A stretch of 64,000 nt of DNA from Polaromonas sp. GTDB lineage: Bacteria; Pseudomonadota; Gammaproteobacteria; Burkholderiales; Burkholderiaceae_C. Position 1 is the first letter of the stretch, and each line of letters starts with the position of its first letter. The notes below the pieces were generated by a model. The model saw only the letters and a list, made by a program, of their open reading frames with translations. It ran no database searches and had not been told where the DNA came from. A program made the translations under genes and the position numbers. The DNA lies in assembly GCA_013298945.1 (NCBI GenBank), contig JAAFJR010000002.1:186001-250000 (forward strand), written 5' to 3'. This document shows positions 1 to 9,535 of the stretch, in pieces.

Positions 1-76
1 CTTGTGGTGGGCAATTTACCGTGGGCAATTTGATGATATCGAGTCCGAAGGTGAGCGAATTCTCAAAGATTCTTAA
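1..76 (+). CDS. ccoS: CcoS, cbb3 oxidase maturation protein (C-terminal fragment)
   Basis: Only the last 24 codons are in the window, read from base 2 and ending in TAA at 74-76. They spell a tail with the pattern LWWAIYRGQFDD followed by an acidic stretch ending ILKDS. The small membrane protein CcoS typically ends with a Trp-Trp-Ala segment and the GQFDD motif just before a charged tail. It is needed for cofactor insertion into cbb3-type cytochrome oxidase. Its position directly in front of ccoN matches the usual ccoI-ccoS-ccoN order in Burkholderiales. The identification rests on a short segment plus context. Confidence 0.8.
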   Translation, partial: LWWAIYRGQFDDIESEGERILKDS

Positions 77-92
77 GAATTTCGGCTTTGGT

Positions 93-106
93 TTGATTTA
101 CATCAA
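93..106 (+). promoter_or_regulatory. FNR box upstream of ccoN
   Basis: The sequence TTGAT-TTAC-ATCAA is a perfect match to the FNR/Anr consensus TTGAT-N4-ATCAA. Its centre is at 99.5, so a class II promoter would start near base 141, 23 bases before the ccoN ATG. An FNR protein is encoded 5 kb downstream in the same cluster. Oxygen-limited activation of the oxidase operon by that FNR is the natural inference. Confidence 0.85.
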
Positions 107-163
107 ACGAGACAAGGCTTGTGCATAGGAAACTCATCACAAATAAATTCATAAGAGGTGCAA

Positions 164-1606
164 ATGAACTTTCCCAATGCGCAAGCGACGACTTACAACG
201 ACAAAGTTGTTAGGCAATTCGCGATCATGACGGTGGTTTGGGGTGTGGTTGGCATGCTGGTTGGCGTCATCATCGCTGCGCAGCTGACTTGGCCAGAACT
301 CAATTTTGGCATCCCTTGGCTTAGTTACGGTCGATTACGTCCCTTGCACACCAATGCGGTTATTTTTGCATTCGGCGGCTGTGGTTTGTTTGCTTCTGCT
401 TACTATGTCGCCCAACGTACCTGCCATGTCAGGCTGTTTGGCGACAAACTCGCTGCGTTTACTTTTTGGGGCTGGCAACTGGTCATCGTGGCCGCAGCCA
501 TCTCATTACCAATGGGTTACACGCAAGGTAAAGAGTATGCCGAGTTGGAGTGGCCGATAGATATTTTGATCACCTTGGTGTGGGTATCGTTTGCCATTGT
601 GTTCTTTGGCACGATTGGGACACGAAAAGTTAAACACATTTACGTTGCTAACTGGTTCTTTGGTGCATTCATCATCGCGGTGGCGTTGTTGCATCTGGTT
701 AACAGTGCGGCGATTCCATCGGGTTACATGACTTCTTACTCCGCCTATGCTGGTGTACAAGACGCCATGGTCCAGTGGTGGTATGGCCACAATGCGGTGG
801 GTTTCTTTTTAACAGCTGGCTTTTTGGGCATGATGTATTACTTCATTCCTAAGCAGGCTGAGCGTCCTGTTTATTCATACCGCTTGTCAATCGTCCACTT
901 TTGGGCGTTGATTTTTACCTACATGTGGGCGGGTCCGCATCACCTGCATTACACCGCTTTGCCTGATTGGACGCAATCTGTTGGTATGGTGTTCTCTTTG
1001 ATTCTATTAGCACCAAGCTGGGGTGGCATGATCAACGGCATCATGACTTTGTCTGGTGCATGGCACAAGTTGCGCGATGACCCGATTCTGCGATTCTTGA
1101 TCGTGTCGTTATCGTTCTATGGCATGTCAACTTTTGAAGGCCCGATGATGTCGATCAAAACGGTCAATGCGCTCTCGCATTACACCGATTGGACAGTAGG
1201 TCACGTTCACTCTGGCGCGCTTGGTTGGGTTGGCTTGGTTACCATGGGTTCTATGTATTATTTGATACCGCGTTTGTTTGGTCAAAAGCAAATGTACAGC
1301 GTCAAAGCGATTGAAATCCATTTTTGGACAGCGACCATCGGTATCGTGATTTATATCGCAGCGATGTGGATTGCTGGCGTGATGCAGGGTTTGATGTGGC
1401 GCGCTGTTAACGCAGATGGTACGTTGACCTACACCTTTGTGGAGTCTGTTAAAGCGACCTTCCCGTTCTATGTGTTGCGTTTGATAGGCGGTTTACTGTA
1501 CCTCAGCGGTATGTTGATCATGCTATGGAATACATTGAAAACGGCGACGAACGGTCGCTCTGTGATTGTCAATATTTCCCTTCCAGCTACATCCGTTCAC
1601 GCCTAA
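164..1606 (+). CDS. ccoN: cbb3-type cytochrome c oxidase subunit I (CcoN)
   Basis: CcoN is the catalytic integral-membrane subunit of the cbb3 terminal oxidase. It carries heme b and the heme b3-CuB centre that reduces O2 at very low oxygen. The 480-residue protein has many transmembrane segments and the expected ligands. His62 (LRPLHTN) is a low-spin heme ligand, His209 (WYGHNAVG) and His259/260 (GPHHLHY) are CuB ligands, and His347/349 (GHVHSG) are heme ligands. I chose ATG 164 because AAGAGG at 153-158 sits at proper spacing, whereas the upstream in-frame GTG at 158 overlaps that ribosome site. It is the first gene of ccoNOQP and lies behind a perfect FNR box. Confidence 0.97.
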   Translation: MNFPNAQATTYNDKVVRQFAIMTVVWGVVGMLVGVIIAAQLTWPELNFGIPWLSYGRLRPLHTNAVIFAFGGCGLFASAYYVAQRTCHVRLFGDKLAAFTFWGWQLVIVAAAISLPMGYTQGKEYAELEWPIDILITLVWVSFAIVFFGTIGTRKVKHIYVANWFFGAFIIAVALLHLVNSAAIPSGYMTSYSAYAGVQDAMVQWWYGHNAVGFFLTAGFLGMMYYFIPKQAERPVYSYRLSIVHFWALIFTYMWAGPHHLHYTALPDWTQSVGMVFSLILLAPSWGGMINGIMTLSGAWHKLRDDPILRFLIVSLSFYGMSTFEGPMMSIKTVNALSHYTDWTVGHVHSGALGWVGLVTMGSMYYLIPRLFGQKQMYSVKAIEIHFWTATIGIVIYIAAMWIAGVMQGLMWRAVNADGTLTYTFVESVKATFPFYVLRLIGGLLYLSGMLIMLWNTLKTATNGRSVIVNISLPATSVHA

Positions 1607-1615
1607 GAAAGAAGA

Positions 1616-2248
1616 ATGACTATGGCAAATAATAAATCTAGCGGCGGTCTGTCGCATGAAAAAATTGAAACCAATAACTTCTTGATGATTGTCTTGATTT
1701 TGCTGGTGCTGCTGGTCGGCGGCTTGGTGGAAATCATTCCATTGTTCTTCCAAAAGTCTACGACTGAACCTGTGAAAGGTTTGCAGCCCTACACAGCGCT
1801 GCAGTTGGCTGGACGTGATATTTATGTACGTGAAGGTTGCTACAACTGCCATTCGCAAATGATTCGTCCATTCCGCGCAGAAACGCTAAGGTATGGTCAT
1901 TACTCAGTAGCTGGTGAGTTTGTGTATGACCACCCATTCCAATGGGGTAGCAAGCGCACAGGGCCTGATTTGCACCGTGTGGGCGGCAAGTACAGCGACC
2001 AGTGGCATAAAGACCATTTGAATAACCCGCGTGATTTGGTACCTGAATCAAACATGCCTGCCTATCCATGGTTGCTGAAGGATCTTGTTGATTCAACTTC
2101 AATGCCAGCGCATATGAAGGCATTGAGAACTGTTGGTGTGCCGTATACAGATGAGCAGATAGCCAAAGCGGCAGAGGACGTCAAAGGGAAAACTGAGGTT
2201 GAAGCGGTCATCGCCTACTTGCAGGTTTTGGGCACTTTGGTCAAATAG
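1616..2248 (+). CDS. ccoO: cbb3 oxidase monoheme subunit II (CcoO)
   Basis: CcoO is the membrane-anchored monoheme cytochrome c subunit that passes electrons from CcoP to CcoN. The 210-residue protein has one N-terminal transmembrane helix (about residues 22-45) followed by a periplasmic domain. The single c-type heme site is Cys75-Tyr-Asn-Cys78-His79, followed by the family hallmark [11 protein letters not shown] second in-frame ATG two codons later (1622) is an equally possible start. It follows ccoN by nine bases and is clearly in the same transcript. Confidence 0.96.
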   Translation: MTMANNKSSGGLSHEKIETNNFLMIVLILLVLLVGGLVEIIPLFFQKSTTEPVKGLQPYTALQLAGRDIYVREGCYNCHSQMIRPFRAETLRYGHYSVAGEFVYDHPFQWGSKRTGPDLHRVGGKYSDQWHKDHLNNPRDLVPESNMPAYPWLLKDLVDSTSMPAHMKALRTVGVPYTDEQIAKAAEDVKGKTEVEAVIAYLQVLGTLVK

Positions 2249-2262
2249 GTACAGAGGTTTAT

Positions 2263-2406
2263 ATGGAACTCGATATCAACACGCTCCGTTCAATTGCCAC
2301 GGTAGCTGGCTTTGTCACATTTATTGGTATTTTGATGTGGGCATATTCAAGCCGGAATGCCGCTGATTTTGAAGAGGCCGCAAAGCTGCCCTTTGATCAA
2401 GATTAA
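2263..2406 (+). CDS. ccoQ: cbb3 oxidase small subunit CcoQ
   Basis: This small gene encodes 47 residues beginning MELDINTLRSIATVAGF. It has one transmembrane helix (about residues 11-28), then the typical YSSRNAADFEEAAKLPF tail. CcoQ/FixQ proteins are this size and stabilise the CcoNO-CcoP complex. The gene sits between ccoO and ccoP, exactly where ccoQ is expected, with AGAGG about 7 bases ahead of the ATG. Recognition is by size, topology, tail and position. Confidence 0.92.
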   Translation: MELDINTLRSIATVAGFVTFIGILMWAYSSRNAADFEEAAKLPFDQD

Positions 2407-2457
2407 TGCACTGCAAAAAGCATAAGAAACATAAAAACGGCACTACAAGGATAAAAA

Positions 2458-3372
2458 ATGAGCGACTTCACAAGTAATTTCTGGTCTCTTTTTGTTGCTG
2501 GAATAACGGTTATTAGCATCATTGCGTGTTTGTTATTGCTGTGGTTTAGTGGCAAAGCCAAAGCGATGACGGCCAGTGACAACACGACAGGTCATGTATG
2601 GGATGGCGACTTACGTGAGATGAACAACCCGTTGCCGCGTTGGTGGGTGTGGTTATTTGTATTTACCATTATTTTTGCATTTGCCTATTTGGCGCTGTAT
2701 CCTGGTTTAGGTACTTACGCTGGTAAGCTGGCTTGGACGTCGACGGGACAACACCAGGCAGAAGTCGATAAAGGCAATGCGGAAATCGCACCACTCTTTG
2801 CTAAATTTGCCGCGATGAAGCCAGAGGATATGGCTAAAGATCCGCAAGCTATGGCTATTGGCGAACGTTTGTACATGAACAATTGCGCCCAATGCCATGC
2901 TTCAGATGCACGGGGTAGCAAAGGCTTCCCAAACTTGACCGACGGTGATTGGTTGCATGGTGGTACACCAGAGAAAATCAAAGAAACATTGACCAAAGGT
3001 CGTATTGGCAACATGCCCCCTATGGGTGCTGCAGTAGGTTCTGCTGATGATGTGAAAAATGTTGCGCAATACGTGTTAAGCCTATCAGGTAGCCCGCATG
3101 ACTCATTGCAAGCGGCGCTAGGAAAATCTAAATTTGGCGTATGTGCTGCTTGTCACGGTGTAGGTGGCCAGGGTAACCAAGCTTTGGGCGCACCAAATTT
3201 AACCGATGACACTTGGCTGCACGGCTATGGTGCGCCTGCAATCGTTGCAATGATCAATAGCGGCAAGGTTAACCAAATGCCTGCTCAAGGCGAAAAATTA
3301 ACTGAAGCGCAAATTCATGTGTTGGCATCGTATGTTTGGGGCTTTTCTAACAAAGGCAGCGCAGCTCAGTAA
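2458..3372 (+). CDS. ccoP: cbb3 oxidase diheme subunit III (CcoP)
   Basis: CcoP is the diheme cytochrome c subunit that accepts electrons from soluble cytochromes. The 304-residue protein has two N-terminal transmembrane helices (about residues 8-30 and 62-82) flanking the conserved segment HVWDGDLREMNNPLPRWW. Two periplasmic cytochrome domains follow, with heme motifs CAQCH (Cys143-His147) and CAACH (Cys229-His233). Met-containing loops (IGNMPPMG and VNQMPAQG) supply the axial ligands. It is the last oxidase structural gene before ccoG. Confidence 0.97.
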   Translation: MSDFTSNFWSLFVAGITVISIIACLLLLWFSGKAKAMTASDNTTGHVWDGDLREMNNPLPRWWVWLFVFTIIFAFAYLALYPGLGTYAGKLAWTSTGQHQAEVDKGNAEIAPLFAKFAAMKPEDMAKDPQAMAIGERLYMNNCAQCHASDARGSKGFPNLTDGDWLHGGTPEKIKETLTKGRIGNMPPMGAAVGSADDVKNVAQYVLSLSGSPHDSLQAALGKSKFGVCAACHGVGGQGNQALGAPNLTDDTWLHGYGAPAIVAMINSGKVNQMPAQGEKLTEAQIHVLASYVWGFSNKGSAAQ

Positions 3373-3414
3373 TAAATTGAGTAGTGAAGCATAAAATTTT
3401 TTGAAAGATCTTGT

Positions 3415-4851
3415 TTGAGTAGTCAGGAATCAACACCGCGAAAAATTATTCCCATCTTGGCTGTGGAGCCAGATGCGGAGATGATTTCTCTCTACGCGTC
3501 ACACGAAAAAATTTACCCCCGCAGCGTTTCGGGGTTCTTTTCAAATTGGCGCTGGGTGATGGTTTTTTTAACGCAACTGGTGTTTTATGGCATTCCGTGG
3601 TTGGAGTGGGGGCAGCGCCAAGCTGTTCTATTCGATCTAAGCGCCCGCCGCTTTTACATTTTTGGTTTGGTGTTGTATCCGCAGGATTTCATCTATTTGG
3701 CGGGTCTACTTGTCATCTCAGCTTTGTCGCTATTTTTGTTCACAGCAGTGGCAGGGCGCTTGTGGTGCGGCTATACCTGCCCACAAACGGTTTATACGGA
3801 AATATTTCTTTGGATAGAGAAACAGGTAGAGGGCGATCGCTCAGCCCGATTGCGACGCGATGCCCAGCCTTGGTCAATACAAAGACTTGGGCGTAAAAGT
3901 GCAAAGCATTTTTTATGGTTAGCCGTAGCTTTGTGGACAGGCTTTACATTTGTTGGGTACTTCACTCCTATCAAGGAACTTGGTTTGGAGTTTGTTCAAA
4001 TGCGGATGAGCTCGTGGGAAGTTTTTTGGACTTTCTTTTACGGGTTCGCCACATACGGGAATGCTGGATTCATGCGCGAGCAAGTGTGCAAACACATGTG
4101 TCCTTACGCGCGTTTCCAAAGCGCTATGTTTGACAAAGACACCTTGATAGTTACCTATGACGAGGAGCGAGGAGAGCCACGCGGCACGAGATCACGCAAA
4201 GCTGATCCGCAAGCATTAAATCTCGGTTCCTGCGTGGATTGCACTTTGTGCGTTCAAGTCTGTCCGACAGGTATTGATATCCGCAAAGGTTTGCAATATG
4301 AGTGTATTGCTTGTGGCGCTTGCGCCGATGTGTGCGATACCGTGATGGACAAAATGGGCTACGAAAAGGGTTTGATCAAGTACACCACACAAAATGCCCT
4401 GAAGCATCACTGGACAAAAGCAGAAACTTGGCGACATGTGTTTCGTCCTCGCGTTTTGATTTATGCGACCATCTTGACTGCAATTGTCATCGCTATGTTT
4501 ATCAGCTTAGCAATGCGAACGCCTTTTAAAGTAGATGTTGTCCGTGATAGAGGGGTCATGGCTCGTACTGTTGCCGGTGGAAAAATTGAGAATGTGTATA
4601 GATTGCAGGTGATGAATGCAACCGAGATGACTCAGCGGTACAAAATTTCAGTTTCTGGTTTGACTGGGCTTTTAGTGGCTTCAGATGATACGGTTTCAGT
4701 GGGTTCTACAGAGTCGCGCTGGGTCGCGGTGCGCGTACAAGCGCCATTCGACGCAGCCGCGCCAGGTTCACATCCTATGCAGTTTGAGATTAAGGCACTA
4801 GATTCGACAGATCATTTGCAAGAGAAATCTGTTTTTTTGGTGCCACGCTGA
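3415..4851 (+). CDS. ccoG: CcoG, copper-handling ferredoxin-like assembly protein
   Basis: CcoG (RdxA/FixG family) is a membrane iron-sulfur protein that reduces Cu(II) for cbb3 oxidase assembly. The 478-residue product has several transmembrane segments, a LWCGYTCPQ motif and a hydrophilic domain with two 4Fe-4S motifs (Cys273/276/279/283 and Cys297/300/303/307). A last transmembrane helix near residue 350 and an Ig-like C-terminal domain follow. The start is taken as TTG 3415. It gives the usual basic N-terminus before the IIPI segment, but no strong ribosome site is visible, so the exact start is unsure. It lies 42 bases after ccoP. Confidence 0.93.
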   Translation: MSSQESTPRKIIPILAVEPDAEMISLYASHEKIYPRSVSGFFSNWRWVMVFLTQLVFYGIPWLEWGQRQAVLFDLSARRFYIFGLVLYPQDFIYLAGLLVISALSLFLFTAVAGRLWCGYTCPQTVYTEIFLWIEKQVEGDRSARLRRDAQPWSIQRLGRKSAKHFLWLAVALWTGFTFVGYFTPIKELGLEFVQMRMSSWEVFWTFFYGFATYGNAGFMREQVCKHMCPYARFQSAMFDKDTLIVTYDEERGEPRGTRSRKADPQALNLGSCVDCTLCVQVCPTGIDIRKGLQYECIACGACADVCDTVMDKMGYEKGLIKYTTQNALKHHWTKAETWRHVFRPRVLIYATILTAIVIAMFISLAMRTPFKVDVVRDRGVMARTVAGGKIENVYRLQVMNATEMTQRYKISVSGLTGLLVASDDTVSVGSTESRWVAVRVQAPFDAAAPGSHPMQFEIKALDSTDHLQEKSVFLVPR

Positions 4852-4895
4852 GATTAGATTGAATTTAGCCTTTGTTTTTTAAAGAAGGAATTGTC

Positions 4896-5183
4896 ATGCA
4901 AGTAAATACCATAAACAACAATGCTCCTTGGTGGAAGTTTGGACACGTTTGGCTGGTTATAGCTGGTCCCGTGATCGTCGTTATTGCTGGTTTTATCACT
5001 TTGTATTTGGCAATCACTAGGCCAGACCCTGTGGTTAGTGAGGATTACTATCGCAAAGGCATTGAGATCAATAAAACTTTAGATGCACGCGCTGAGGATA
5101 CAAGTATGGCACCTGCGATTCAAGCTAGAAATCATGCACAAACTGGTGTTAAACCGGTGCTCAAATCATTAGAAAAGCCCTAA
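4896..5183 (+). CDS. ccoH: FixH/CcoH family cbb3 assembly protein
   Basis: The gene encodes a 95-residue single-span membrane protein (helix about residues 19-41). It carries the FixH hallmark RPDPVVSEDYYRKGIEINK just after the helix, on the periplasmic side. CcoH assists assembly of the cbb3 oxidase together with CcoG, CcoI and CcoS. ATG 4896 is preceded by AAGGA at 4885-4889, which decides this start over an upstream TTG. It follows ccoG and converges on fnr. There are only ten bases between the two genes and no clear stem-loop terminator. Confidence 0.9.
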   Translation: MQVNTINNNAPWWKFGHVWLVIAGPVIVVIAGFITLYLAITRPDPVVSEDYYRKGIEINKTLDARAEDTSMAPAIQARNHAQTGVKPVLKSLEKP

Positions 5184-5193
5184 AGGAATCTCG

Positions 5194-5913
5194 TTAATCA
5201 CAAGCTTTCGGGTTAACAATGTCTTTTAAAGCATCCGTATTTAAGATACGTACATGGCGTTGCTTAACTTCAACAATATTTTCTTCGACAAATTTTGAAA
5301 AAGTACGGCTGACTGTTTCAATTTTCATGCCAAGGTAACTGCCGATTTCTTCTCTACTCATGCGAAGAATAAGCTCAGATTGTGAAAATCCGCGAGCATG
5401 CAAACGCTGAACTAAATTCAATAAAAAAGCCGCTAGACGCTCCTCGGCACGCATGCTACCGAGCAATAAAATAACGCCATGCTCCCGCACAATTTCACGG
5501 CTCATGATTTTGTGAACATGACGCTGCAGCGAGTTAACTTCTCGCGATATTTCCTCGATTCGGTCAAACGGCATGACGCAAACTTCTGCGTCCTCGAGCG
5601 CTACTGCATCGCAGGTATGGGTGTCGTTAACAATACCATCTAAGCCAACAATCTCGCCTGCCATTTGGAAACCAGTGACTTGTCCACGCCCATCTTCAGA
5701 GTTAATGCATGTTTTAAAAAAACCAGTGCGAATAGCAAAAAGATTGGTGAATTGTTCACCGCTGTGAAACAGCACATCGCCACGTTTCACTTTGCGTCGT
5801 GCGGTAACTAAGTCGTCAATACGATCTAGCTCATCGTTGCTTAAACCCACGGGCATGCACAACTCTCGCATATTGCAGTTTGAACAAGCGACTTTGATGG
5901 TTTGTAGCTTCAT
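5194..5913 (-). CDS. fnr: FNR-type oxygen-sensing transcription regulator
   Basis: This is a Crp/Fnr-family regulator of 239 residues. The N-terminal cysteines Cys10, Cys13 and Cys19, plus a later Cys in DTHTC, fit the four ligands of the oxygen-labile 4Fe-4S cluster of true FNR. A cyclic-nucleotide-binding-like beta roll is followed by a dimer helix and a winged helix-turn-helix. The recognition helix reads ETVSRTFSKF, containing the E-x-x-S-R residues that read TTGAT half-sites. It is transcribed divergently from hemN and converges on ccoH. The FNR boxes at 93-106 and 5988-6001 make its targets in this window obvious. Confidence 0.95.
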   Translation of the reverse strand: MKLQTIKVACSNCNMRELCMPVGLSNDELDRIDDLVTARRKVKRGDVLFHSGEQFTNLFAIRTGFFKTCINSEDGRGQVTGFQMAGEIVGLDGIVNDTHTCDAVALEDAEVCVMPFDRIEEISREVNSLQRHVHKIMSREIVREHGVILLLGSMRAEERLAAFLLNLVQRLHARGFSQSELILRMSREEIGSYLGMKIETVSRTFSKFVEENIVEVKQRHVRILNTDALKDIVNPKACD

Positions 5914-5987
5914 ATCTTGATTTTGACACCATTTATGGTTAGCAAAGCTTACAAGTAAAAACTCTTTGAAAAATTAAAGCAATTTAT

Positions 5988-6001
5988 TTGATTAACGTCA
6001 A
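5988..6001 (+). promoter_or_regulatory. FNR-like box between fnr and hemN
   Basis: TTGAT-TAAC-GTCAA matches the FNR consensus in nine of ten fixed positions (G for A in the second arm). It lies 51 bases before the hemN ATG and 74 bases upstream of the fnr start. It could therefore activate hemN, autoregulate fnr, or both. Anaerobic control of hemN by FNR is common in proteobacteria. Confidence 0.7.
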
Positions 6002-6052
6002 TATTCACATGGGCTGAGTGGTGCATATTCAATCTTTAGGAGAAGACTTTTC

Positions 6053-7447
6053 ATGACTATTGCCGTTTCACCCCTTTCAGAGGATTTAATACGCCGCTAT
6101 GACGTGAGTGGGCCACGCTATACCTCATACCCGACGGCAGATCGATTTGTAGAGGCATTTTCGGAAACAGACTACACGCAAGCATTGACGCTGCGAAAAA
6201 GTGGCTTATCTTCAAAAAATCTCCCCTTGTCGCTTTATGTGCACATCCCTTTTTGTGAATCTTTATGTTACTACTGTGCATGTAACAAAATCATCACCAA
6301 ACATCATGATCGTGCTACAAAATATTTACGATATTTGACACAAGAAGTCGAGCTGCATACCTCGATATTAGGCTTGGGACAAGCTGTTTCGCAGTTGCAC
6401 CTTGGTGGCGGTACACCAACTTTTTTGACCGATGACGAATTGCGCGAGTTGATGGCGATGCTGCGTAGAAACTTCAGCTTTACGCCCGGTGGTGAGTATT
6501 CGATTGAAGTTGATCCACGCACCATTGACATCAAGCGTTTGGATACTTTAGCAGGGTTGGGTTTTAACCGTTTGAGCTTTGGCGTGCAAGATTTTGACCC
6601 TGCCGTACAAAAGGCGGTGCATAGATTGCAGCCAGCAAAGCAAGTATTTGAGTTGGTGAAAGCAGCTAGAGAGCGACATTTTGACTCTATCAACGTTGAT
6701 TTGATCTACGGCTTGCCTATGCAAAGCCCTGAGTCGTTTGACCGCACACTAGCCCAAATCAACGATCTTCGACCAGACCGAATTGCTTTGTATGCGTACG
6801 CACACCTTCCCGAGCGCTTCAAACCGCAGCGCCGTATTGATTCACTCGAATTGCCAAGCGCTTCAGCCAAGGTTTCCATGTTGTCGCATTCCATGGCTTC
6901 ATTGATGAAAGCTGGTTACGTGTACGTGGGCATGGATCATTTTGCACTACCTAACGATACTTTGGCTATTGCTAAAAGACAAGGTCGTTTGCATCGTAAT
7001 TTTCAAGGTTACAGCACCCAGCCAGATTGCGATTTGATTGGGCTTGGCGTCTCATCTATAGGGAGAATTGGTGCCACGTATAGCCAAAATGCAAAAACTG
7101 TAGAGGAGTATTACGACTATTTAGACCAAGCACGCTTTCCTGTTGAGCGTGGGTTGGCGCTGAGCCGTGATGATATCCTTCGTCGTGCCGTCATCATGGC
7201 GCTGATGTGTCAAGGCCATGTAGCGTGTGATTCGATTGAGCTGGCGTTTTTGATAGACTTTAAAAGTTACTTTAGCTCTGAGTTAGAAGCACTGGATAAA
7301 TTGCAAGTGCAGGGATTGGTTGTGTTAGAGCCAAGTGGCATTCAGGTTACAGATATGGGTTGGTTTTTTGTTCGTGCGGTTGCCATGGTTTTTGACAAAT
7401 ACTTGCAAATAGATCGTAACCGTGCAAGGTATTCGAAAATTATCTAA
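6053..7447 (+). CDS. hemN: Oxygen-independent coproporphyrinogen III dehydrogenase (HemN)
   Basis: HemN is a radical-SAM enzyme that converts coproporphyrinogen III to protoporphyrinogen IX without O2, supplying heme under the same conditions in which cbb3 oxidase is made. The 464-residue protein has the radical-SAM cysteines Cys68-x3-Cys72-x2-Cys75 plus Cys77 (CESLCYYCAC), followed by LHLGGGTPTFL and the HemN motif RLSFGVQDF. The C-terminal winged-helix cap ends near the stop. A ribosome site TTAGGAG precedes ATG 6053. It is divergent from fnr across a promoter region with an FNR-like box. Confidence 0.96.
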   Translation: MTIAVSPLSEDLIRRYDVSGPRYTSYPTADRFVEAFSETDYTQALTLRKSGLSSKNLPLSLYVHIPFCESLCYYCACNKIITKHHDRATKYLRYLTQEVELHTSILGLGQAVSQLHLGGGTPTFLTDDELRELMAMLRRNFSFTPGGEYSIEVDPRTIDIKRLDTLAGLGFNRLSFGVQDFDPAVQKAVHRLQPAKQVFELVKAARERHFDSINVDLIYGLPMQSPESFDRTLAQINDLRPDRIALYAYAHLPERFKPQRRIDSLELPSASAKVSMLSHSMASLMKAGYVYVGMDHFALPNDTLAIAKRQGRLHRNFQGYSTQPDCDLIGLGVSSIGRIGATYSQNAKTVEEYYDYLDQARFPVERGLALSRDDILRRAVIMALMCQGHVACDSIELAFLIDFKSYFSSELEALDKLQVQGLVVLEPSGIQVTDMGWFFVRAVAMVFDKYLQIDRNRARYSKII

Positions 7448-7482
7448 CAAAATATTTTAAGAAAACCCGTTAGTATTCAGTC

Positions 7483-8175
7483 ATGCAATCTTCTCTCGCC
7501 GTGACGGCGTTGCTCATGGGCTTGGTTGGTGGTCCACACTGTATCGCTATGTGTGGCGCAGCTTGCGCGGGGATAGGGCAGGCGGCTGGTGCCAATAAAA
7601 ACTCAGCCATGTGGACATTTCAAGCTGGTCGTGTCATTGGTTACTCTGCATTGGGCACTTTGGCGGCAGCTTCTATGCAAGGTTTGGGTTGGCTAACTGT
7701 GCAGTCGGCTGCGCTAAGACCCGTATGGACGCTGTTTCATGTGGCTACTATGCTGCTGGGTTTGTTACTTGTTTGGAAAGCGCAGCAGCCAGTTTGGTTG
7801 GAATCTGCAGGTCGCAAAATATGGACAAGTGCCAAAGCTTTGGCTGCGGGTAAGGGTAGGGGCGCTCCCTTGGTTATAGGTGCGCTGTGGAGTTTTCTAC
7901 CCTGTGGTTTGCTATATTCTGCTTTGCTGGTGGCAACTTTGACTGGTAAAACTGTCGATGGCGCTATCGTCATGGCTCTGTTTGCTTTAGGAACCAGCGT
8001 ATCGATGATGGCAGGGCCTTGGCTATGGCTTCGCCTAAATACTTGGAGGGGTAGCCAAGGCAGTGGTAACTTAGGAGTTCGCTTGGCCGGATTGGCATTG
8101 GCTGCCAGTTCCGCTTGGGCGCTGTGGATGGGTTTTATGCACAACACAGCGCCTTGGTGTATCACACCAGTCTAG
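7483..8175 (+). CDS. Sulfite exporter TauE/SafE-like membrane protein
   Basis: The 230-residue product is a polytopic membrane protein of about six helices. It starts with LLMGLVGGPHCIAMCG, the Gly-Pro-His-Cys-x-x-Met-Cys motif of the DsbD_2/TauE-SafE-like family. A second WSFLPCGLLYSAL motif lies near residue 140. Proteins with these paired Pro/Cys motifs often sit beside cbb3 oxidase genes and are thought to act in copper or thiol handling during cytochrome maturation. The position just after hemN fits that idea, but the substrate is not known. ATG 7483 is used, with no strong ribosome site seen. Confidence 0.8.
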   Translation: MQSSLAVTALLMGLVGGPHCIAMCGAACAGIGQAAGANKNSAMWTFQAGRVIGYSALGTLAAASMQGLGWLTVQSAALRPVWTLFHVATMLLGLLLVWKAQQPVWLESAGRKIWTSAKALAAGKGRGAPLVIGALWSFLPCGLLYSALLVATLTGKTVDGAIVMALFALGTSVSMMAGPWLWLRLNTWRGSQGSGNLGVRLAGLALAASSAWALWMGFMHNTAPWCITPV

Positions 8176-8182
8176 TTTTAAC

Positions 8183-8218
8183 ACCCACGGGTAATTGTTT
8201 AAAACCCACGGGTAATTG
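8183..8218 (+). repeat. 21-base tandem duplication at the end of the acyl-CoA dehydrogenase gene
   Basis: ACCCACGGGTAATTG occurs at 8183-8197 and again at 8204-8218, a 21-base period. The second copy encodes the last codons of the dehydrogenase on the minus strand and the first lies just past its stop codon. It is a small local duplication with no evident function. Confidence 0.75.
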
Positions 8219-9473
8219 GCATTTCCACTTCACGTGGATTTACAGCATATTTTCCCAACTCTAATTTAGCTATCGAGTTGCGATGCACCTCATCTGGGCC
8301 GTCGGCAAAACGCAGGGTACGCGCATGCGCGTAGGCCATCGCTAGTGGGAAATCATCACTCATACCGCCGCCGCCGTGCACTTGCATGGCCCAGTCGATC
8401 ACTTGGCAGGCCATGCTCGGGGCAACCACTTTGATCATGGCGATTTCATTTTTGGCGAATTTGTTGCCAGCAATATCCATCATCCATGCTGCTTTGAGCG
8501 TAAGCAAGCGTGCCATGTCGATTTTGCAGCGGGCTTCGGCAATACGCTCTTGCGTCACGGTTTGTGAAGCAACGGTTTTGCCAAAAGCTGTACGGCTGGA
8601 AGCTCGCTTGCACATCAATTCCAAAGCACGCTCCGCCACACCAATCAAACGCATGCAATGGTGAATCCGTCCAGGCCCTAAGCGGCCTTGCGCGATTTCA
8701 AAACCACGGCCTTCGCCTAGCAAAATATTACCTGCGGGTACGCGCACATTGGTAAATGTCATTTCCATATGGCCGTGTGGTGCGTCGTCGTAACCCATGA
8801 CGTTGAGAGGGCGAATGATATTGATGCCTGGGGTGTCCGCAGGAATCAAAATCATGCTCTGCTGCGAATGGCGTGGCGCTTCAGGATCGGTTTTTCCCAT
8901 GGTGATAAAGATTTTGCAACGTGGGTCGCCAGCGCCAGAAATCCACCACTTGCGGCCGTTGATGACATAGTCGTCACCGTCACGTTCAATGCGGGTTTCG
9001 ATGTTGGTCGCATCTGAGGATGCGACGTCAGGCTCTGTCATCGCAAAAGCTGAGCGAATTTCACCATCCAAGAGCGGTTTTAACCAACGTGCTTTGTTTT
9101 CTTCCGAGCCATAGCGGGCAATCGTTTCCATATTGCCCGTATCGGGAGCGGAGCAATTAAATACCTCGCTCGCCCATGTCACAGCGCCCATGATTTCTGC
9201 CAAAGGGGCGTACTCTTGATTCGTCAACCCTGCACCTGAATAGCCAGATGCTGAAGCGCTGTCAACCGGCAAAAACAAGTTCCACAGCCCAGCAGCTTTG
9301 GCTTTAGGTTTCAGGTTTTCAATGGTTTTTAGCGGTGTCCATCGCTTGCCGGCTGCGGTATTTGCAGCTAATTCGTTGCTGTAGGCTTTCTCAGCAGGGT
9401 AAATGTTCTCTTCCATGAACTGCTTCACTTTGGCTTGCAATTCTTTTGTCTTTGGGGAGTAGTCAAAATCCAT
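8199..9473 (-). CDS. Acyl-CoA dehydrogenase, ACAD10/11-like
   Basis: The 424-residue flavoenzyme has the acyl-CoA dehydrogenase layout: a helical N-terminus, the [15 protein letters not shown] flavin-binding loop, the [11 protein letters not shown] middle domain and a C-terminal [13 protein letters not shown] segment. It is longer than short-chain ACADs and matches the ACAD10/11 subgroup. In that subgroup a dehydrogenase-like domain eliminates phosphate from phosphorylated 4- or 3-hydroxyacyl-CoA. The gene directly upstream encodes the matching kinase domain, which is fused to the dehydrogenase in mammals. The two are 62 bases apart on one strand with a Crp-family gene in front, so a single operon is likely. 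Acyl chain preference cannot be read. Confidence 0.9.
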   Translation of the reverse strand: MDFDYSPKTKELQAKVKQFMEENIYPAEKAYSNELAANTAAGKRWTPLKTIENLKPKAKAAGLWNLFLPVDSASASGYSGAGLTNQEYAPLAEIMGAVTWASEVFNCSAPDTGNMETIARYGSEENKARWLKPLLDGEIRSAFAMTEPDVASSDATNIETRIERDGDDYVINGRKWWISGAGDPRCKIFITMGKTDPEAPRHSQQSMILIPADTPGINIIRPLNVMGYDDAPHGHMEMTFTNVRVPAGNILLGEGRGFEIAQGRLGPGRIHHCMRLIGVAERALELMCKRASSRTAFGKTVASQTVTQERIAEARCKIDMARLLTLKAAWMMDIAGNKFAKNEIAMIKVVAPSMACQVIDWAMQVHGGGGMSDDFPLAMAYAHARTLRFADGPDEVHRNSIAKLELGKYAVNPREVEMPITRGF

Positions 9474-9535
9474 GGTTGTTCCTTAGCTTTCTTGGTTTGT
9501 CTCGGTTGTCGGTATCGATATGTATTTATTTGAAA

